A program made the position numbers and the translations under genes. From the NCBI GenBank assembly GCA_041662295.1, contig JBAZSR010000080.1:1-15519 (forward strand): a DNA stretch of 15,519 nucleotides, given 5' to 3'. This document shows, piece after piece, positions 12,780-15,519 of this stretch. The notes under the pieces are model-generated. The model ran no database searches. It had not been told where the DNA came from and was given only the letters and a program-made list of their open reading frames with translations. Source of the DNA: JACQWX01 sp041662295 (lineage in GTDB: Bacteria > Elusimicrobiota > Elusimicrobia > UBA1565 > UBA9628). The number at the start of each line of letters is the position of its first letter. Position 1 is the stretch's first letter.

Positions 12780-14078
12780 ATGGCCCACACCACGGCGAAG
12801 TCTGCGTACCGGAGCCTGACGGACCGCATCAACCTCTTCTCCCAGGGCGCGCCCCCCCACCGCCTGCTCTACCGCATCCTCGAGATGCTGTTCTCCGAGA
12901 AGGAGGCCGCGTTCGTGGCCAAGATGCCCATCAAGCCCTTCACGGCCCGTCAGGCGGCCAAGCTCTCAGGCCTCAGGGAGGCCGAAGCCGGCCGCATGCT
13001 CGAGGCCCTCGCCTCCCGGACGGTGCTCTTGGATGTGGAGACGGACGGGGAGACGACGTACTTCCTCCCTCCGCCCATGGCGGGCTTCTTCGAGTTCACG
13101 CTGATGAAGGTGCGCGGGGACATCGACCAAAAGCTCCTCTCCGAGCTCTTCCACCAGTACATCAACGAGGAGGAGGACTTCATCCGGGAGCTCATGGCCT
13201 GCGGCGAGACGAACCTCGGCCGCATCTTCGTCAACGAGCCTGCCGTCGACGCCAGCCTGGGCCGCGGGGAGTCGCTCACGGTCATGGACTGGGAGCGCGC
13301 CTCCGAGGCGGTGGAGCGGGCCAAGGACATCGGCATCGGCCTGTGCTACTGCCGGCACAAGGCCAGCCACGTGGGCAGGGCCTGCGGCGCCGAGATGCGC
13401 AACTGCATGGCCTTCAACAGCACCGCGACGAGCCTCATCCGGCACGGCCACATCGAGCGCGTGGACAAGAAGGAAGCCCTCGACATCCTCCGCAGGTCCC
13501 AGGAGCAGGGGCTCGTGCAGTTCGGGGAGAACGCCCGGGAGACGGTCAGCTTCATCTGCAACTGCTGCGGCTGCTGCTGCGAGGTCCTGGTGGCGGCCAA
13601 GCGCTTCGGCATGCTCACCAACGTCAACACGACCGGCTTCCTGCCCAAGGTGGATGCCCGCCTCTGCGACGGCTGCGGCCGGTGCGTCACGGCCTGTCCG
13701 GTCGAGGCCATGGGCATGGTCTCAGCCAACGACCCCAAGCTCCCGGCCAGGAGGAAAGCTCGTCTCGACGAACGCATCTGCCTGGGATGCGCTGTCTGCC
13801 TGAGGGCATGCTCCCGCAACGCGCTCTCCCTGACTCCCAGGCTCGAGAGGAAGATCACCCCGGTCACCTCGGTCCACAAGTACGTGCTCATGGCTATCGA
13901 GCGCGGCAAGCTCCAGAACCTGATCTTCGACAGCCACGCCCTGTGGAACCACAGGGCCATGGCAGCCATCCTCGGCGCCATCCTCCGCCTACCCCCGGTG
14001 GCCAAAGCCATGGCCAGCCGGCAGATGAAGTCCCGCTACCTCGAGAAGCTCATCACCGGGCTCAACATCACCGGCTGA
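12780..14078 (+). CDS. Double [4Fe-4S] ferredoxin protein with N-terminal winged helix and Cys-rich middle
   Basis: This 432-residue cytoplasmic protein has three parts. Residues 25-100 look like a winged-helix domain (FTARQAAKLSGLREAEAGRM, then a wing ending TTYFLPPP). The middle has CYCRH (189-193), H197, C202 and C209, and a cluster CNCCGCCC (260-267). The end carries two classic [4Fe-4S] sites, CDGCGRCVTACP (C296, C299, C302, C306) and CLGCAVCLRACS (C334, C337, C340, C344). This layout matches a family of 4Fe-4S proteins seen in anaerobes, whose role I cannot name. Redox sensing or electron transfer are the likely choices. There is no signal peptide. The gene appears leaderless and overlaps the 3' end of the opposite-strand gene by 11 bases. 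Confidence 0.9.
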   Translation: MAHTTAKSAYRSLTDRINLFSQGAPPHRLLYRILEMLFSEKEAAFVAKMPIKPFTARQAAKLSGLREAEAGRMLEALASRTVLLDVETDGETTYFLPPPMAGFFEFTLMKVRGDIDQKLLSELFHQYINEEEDFIRELMACGETNLGRIFVNEPAVDASLGRGESLTVMDWERASEAVERAKDIGIGLCYCRHKASHVGRACGAEMRNCMAFNSTATSLIRHGHIERVDKKEALDILRRSQEQGLVQFGENARETVSFICNCCGCCCEVLVAAKRFGMLTNVNTTGFLPKVDARLCDGCGRCVTACPVEAMGMVSANDPKLPARRKARLDERICLGCAVCLRACSRNALSLTPRLERKITPVTSVHKYVLMAIERGKLQNLIFDSHALWNHRAMAAILGAILRLPPVAKAMASRQMKSRYLEKLITGLNITG

Positions 14079-14844
14079 GGCAAAAGCGCTCCCGGAACCT
14101 GTCCACCACGTCCAGGATCTTGGCCGAGACCCGTTTGCGGACCTCGGCCAGGATGGGAGCAGGGACCCCGCCGTAGTGGGCCTCGGCGATGGACCCGGCG
14201 ATAGCGGCCTGGGTGTCAGCGTCGCCTCCAAGTGAGACGGCGTTCCTCACCGCGTCCTCGAAGTCCACTGACTCCAGGAAGGCGATGATGGCCTCGGGCA
14301 CGGACCCCTGGCAGGTGATGTCCGTCCTGTAAGCAGGACGGATGTCGTCGAGCCTAGCCGAGAGGTCGTAGCTGAAGCGCTCCGTCACGGCCTTCCGGAT
14401 GGCCTCCTTGCCGGCCCTGTTCCTGGCTAGCCACACGGCCAAGGCCACGGCCTGCGCTCCCTTGACCCCCTCGGGGTGGTTGTGGGTGCACTCCGCGGAG
14501 AGCTTGGCCTGCTCGAGCACCTCGTCCTCGGTCTTGAAAGCCCAGCCGACCGGGCTGACCCGCATGGCTGAGCCGTTGCCAAAGCTGTTGTAGGGCTTGG
14601 CCCAGGGCAGGAGCATCCACTTCATGAAACGACCGCCGTACCCGCGGAAGGGATGCCTCAAGGCGTAGGAACGGATGGCCTCCCCGTAGGGACGGCCGGC
14701 CAGGATGGCGTCAGCCACCGCGGCCGTGAGCACGGTGTCATCCGTGAAGAACGACACCGGGGTGAAGAGAGCGAAATCCTTGCGCTTGGTGTGAAAGTTC
14801 TCGTAGATCGAGCCGATGATGTCTCCGGCGATGGCGCCCAGCAT
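14068..14844 (-). CDS. ADP-ribosylglycohydrolase family protein
   Basis: This 258-residue cytoplasmic protein begins MLGAIAGDIIGSIYE, a standard start for the DraG/ARH-like family, which removes ADP-ribose from proteins or small acceptors using two Mg ions. Visible signatures are FFTDDTVLTAAVADAIL (metal-binding TDDT, about residues 35-38), NGSAMRVSPVGW, HNHPEGVKGAQAVALAVW, and GGDADTQAAIAGSIAEAHYG near the end, whose Asp residues complete the metal site. Length is typical for the short bacterial members. AAGGGAGG lies just before ATG 14844. An open frame continues upstream to 15090, but that stretch lies within the CYTH gene and looks like a shadow. The start is 2 bases after the stop of the CYTH gene, so the two are co-translated. 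The natural substrate is unknown. Confidence 0.92.
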   Translation of the reverse strand: MLGAIAGDIIGSIYENFHTKRKDFALFTPVSFFTDDTVLTAAVADAILAGRPYGEAIRSYALRHPFRGYGGRFMKWMLLPWAKPYNSFGNGSAMRVSPVGWAFKTEDEVLEQAKLSAECTHNHPEGVKGAQAVALAVWLARNRAGKEAIRKAVTERFSYDLSARLDDIRPAYRTDITCQGSVPEAIIAFLESVDFEDAVRNAVSLGGDADTQAAIAGSIAEAHYGGVPAPILAEVRKRVSAKILDVVDRFRERFCLSR

Positions 14845-14846
14845 GG

Positions 14847-15515
14847 TCAGCCTCCCTTGACCAGGGAGAAAACCTCCCCTCCACTCCCTGAAGGAGCGGC
14901 CTCCAAGCCGAAGGCCTTTAGGGCCGTGGCAACCTTGGACCGCTTCGAAGGGGAGAAGGCCTCCCTTCCCTTCACGGCCCGGACGAACGCGCTGAAGCAG
15001 GCTTTGCTCCCCTTGAGGAACTCGAGCTCGACCTCGAGCATCCTCACGGCCTTGCGGCCCCGCTGGAGCGTCACCCGGTCGAAGGAACATTCCGCCCTTG
15101 CTCCTCCGGGCAGGGTCATGGGAAGAACGGTCCTCCTGTTCAAGATGACGAAAGCCTCGGCAAGGGTCTCCCTGCCGGGAACCCTGGAGAGCAGGGCACG
15201 AGCGCGGGCAAGGGCTCCGGGCCCGCGCCCCAGAAGAAAGGTCCGCTCGCGCCTGAAGGCAACGCCGTTCTTGAGCGCGGTCCTGCTCTTGAGCGTCAGG
15301 TCCCAGCGCCCATCCGCGCGCCTCAGCCTGCAGGAGACGCGGCGCTTGCCGAAGAAGCCGTCCTCCGTATCCAGGTAGGAATCCTTGATGAGGACGACCC
15401 TCGAGCGACCCACCCGAGAACCCAAACGAACGGCTTCCGCTCTGAAAGCGGAGAAACCGCTTTCAGAGCGGGAAGACCACTTGGCCTCCAGCTCGATCTT
15501 CTCCTTCACGCTCAT
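14847..15515 (-). CDS. CYTH-domain (triphosphate tunnel) protein
   Basis: The 222-residue protein carries the CYTH hallmark ExExK at residues 8-12 (IELEAKW). It continues with the family's alternating charged strands: DSYLDTEDGFF, CRLRRADGRWDLTLKS, AECSFDRVTLQ, and LEVELEFLKGS. It ends with SKRSKVATALKAFGL, the usual C-terminal helix. CYTH proteins bind triphosphates with divalent metal inside a beta tunnel; members include thiamine triphosphatases, inorganic triphosphatases and class IV adenylyl cyclases. The sequence alone does not say which this is. Start ATG 15515 is 4 bases from the window edge, so its ribosome binding site cannot be seen. The ExExK motif is expected this close to the N-terminus, so any missing part is short. 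It is coupled to the downstream ADP-ribosylglycohydrolase gene. Confidence 0.88.
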   Translation of the reverse strand: MSVKEKIELEAKWSSRSESGFSAFRAEAVRLGSRVGRSRVVLIKDSYLDTEDGFFGKRRVSCRLRRADGRWDLTLKSRTALKNGVAFRRERTFLLGRGPGALARARALLSRVPGRETLAEAFVILNRRTVLPMTLPGGARAECSFDRVTLQRGRKAVRMLEVELEFLKGSKACFSAFVRAVKGREAFSPSKRSKVATALKAFGLEAAPSGSGGEVFSLVKGG

Positions 15516-15519
15516 GCCT

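Noticed and set aside
10242..12860. Very long open frame (872 codons) on the minus strand
   Set aside because: It lies opposite the clear GH13 gene, is rich in Gly/Val/Glu/Arg of the sort produced by reading GC-rich DNA backwards, and shows no domain motifs.
14845..15090. Upstream extension of the ADP-ribosylglycohydrolase
   Set aside because: The extension is a shadow inside the CYTH gene. The family's usual N-terminus starts at 14844 behind AAGGGAGG.
1..15519. tRNA, rRNA, CRISPR arrays, insertion-sequence ends or integrase genes
   Set aside because: I looked on both strands and saw no tRNA T-loop pattern, no regularly spaced repeats and no transposase or integrase motifs.

Overview
The window is GC-rich DNA (well over 60% G+C by eye) carrying twelve protein genes and one probable structured RNA. 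I see no tRNA, rRNA, CRISPR array, transposase or prophage gene. The organism is not identifiable with certainty. The secreted proteins at 4551 and 10512 share an N-terminal signal segment ending in Ala-Gln followed by a long Ala/Pro/Ser/Val spacer. From memory this resembles Elusimicrobiota proteins, and I offer that only as an inference.

Left part, minus strand, reading leftward from 4405: a short orphan sensor-domain protein (4405-3878); an exported TPR-type protein with an unrelated Cys-containing C-terminal domain (3837-2191); a small membrane-anchored protein that overlaps it by 10 bases (2200-1766); and a secreted GH13 alpha-amylase-like enzyme that starts 5 bases later and runs off the left edge (1760-1). 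The spacing is tight enough for one operon. A leaderless-type promoter also sits directly before 3837.

Middle, plus strand: a polytopic membrane protein with the shared N-terminal module (4551-6323); then a promoter, three small hairpins and a strong intrinsic terminator (6429-6607). The terminator's T-run touches the Shine-Dalgarno sequence of a three-gene operon (6619-10366). The three genes overlap by ATGA at both junctions, are all predicted to be exported or anchored, and two carry HExxH motifs. I recognise none of them as a named family. This leader-plus-operon is the best candidate for an undescribed system.

Right part: a second secreted GH13 enzyme with the shared N-terminal module and a His-to-Gln change in conserved region IV (10512-12707); a terminator-like hairpin; a winged-helix/double [4Fe-4S] ferredoxin protein (12780-14078); and on the minus strand a CYTH-domain protein followed 2 bases later by an ADP-ribosylglycohydrolase-family protein (15515-14068). 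The last gene meets the ferredoxin gene tail-to-tail with an 11-base overlap.

Four plus-strand transcription starts (before 4551, 6476, 10512 and 12780) share a C-rich block, roughly CCCCTC-n(2-4)-CCCA, placed 34-36 bases before a TATAAT-like hexamer. Two of them drive the genes with the shared N-terminal module. Functionally the window combines extracellular or envelope alpha-glucan breakdown (two GH13 enzymes), unknown envelope proteins and putative metallopeptidases, and a small set of cytoplasmic redox, phosphate and ADP-ribose genes.
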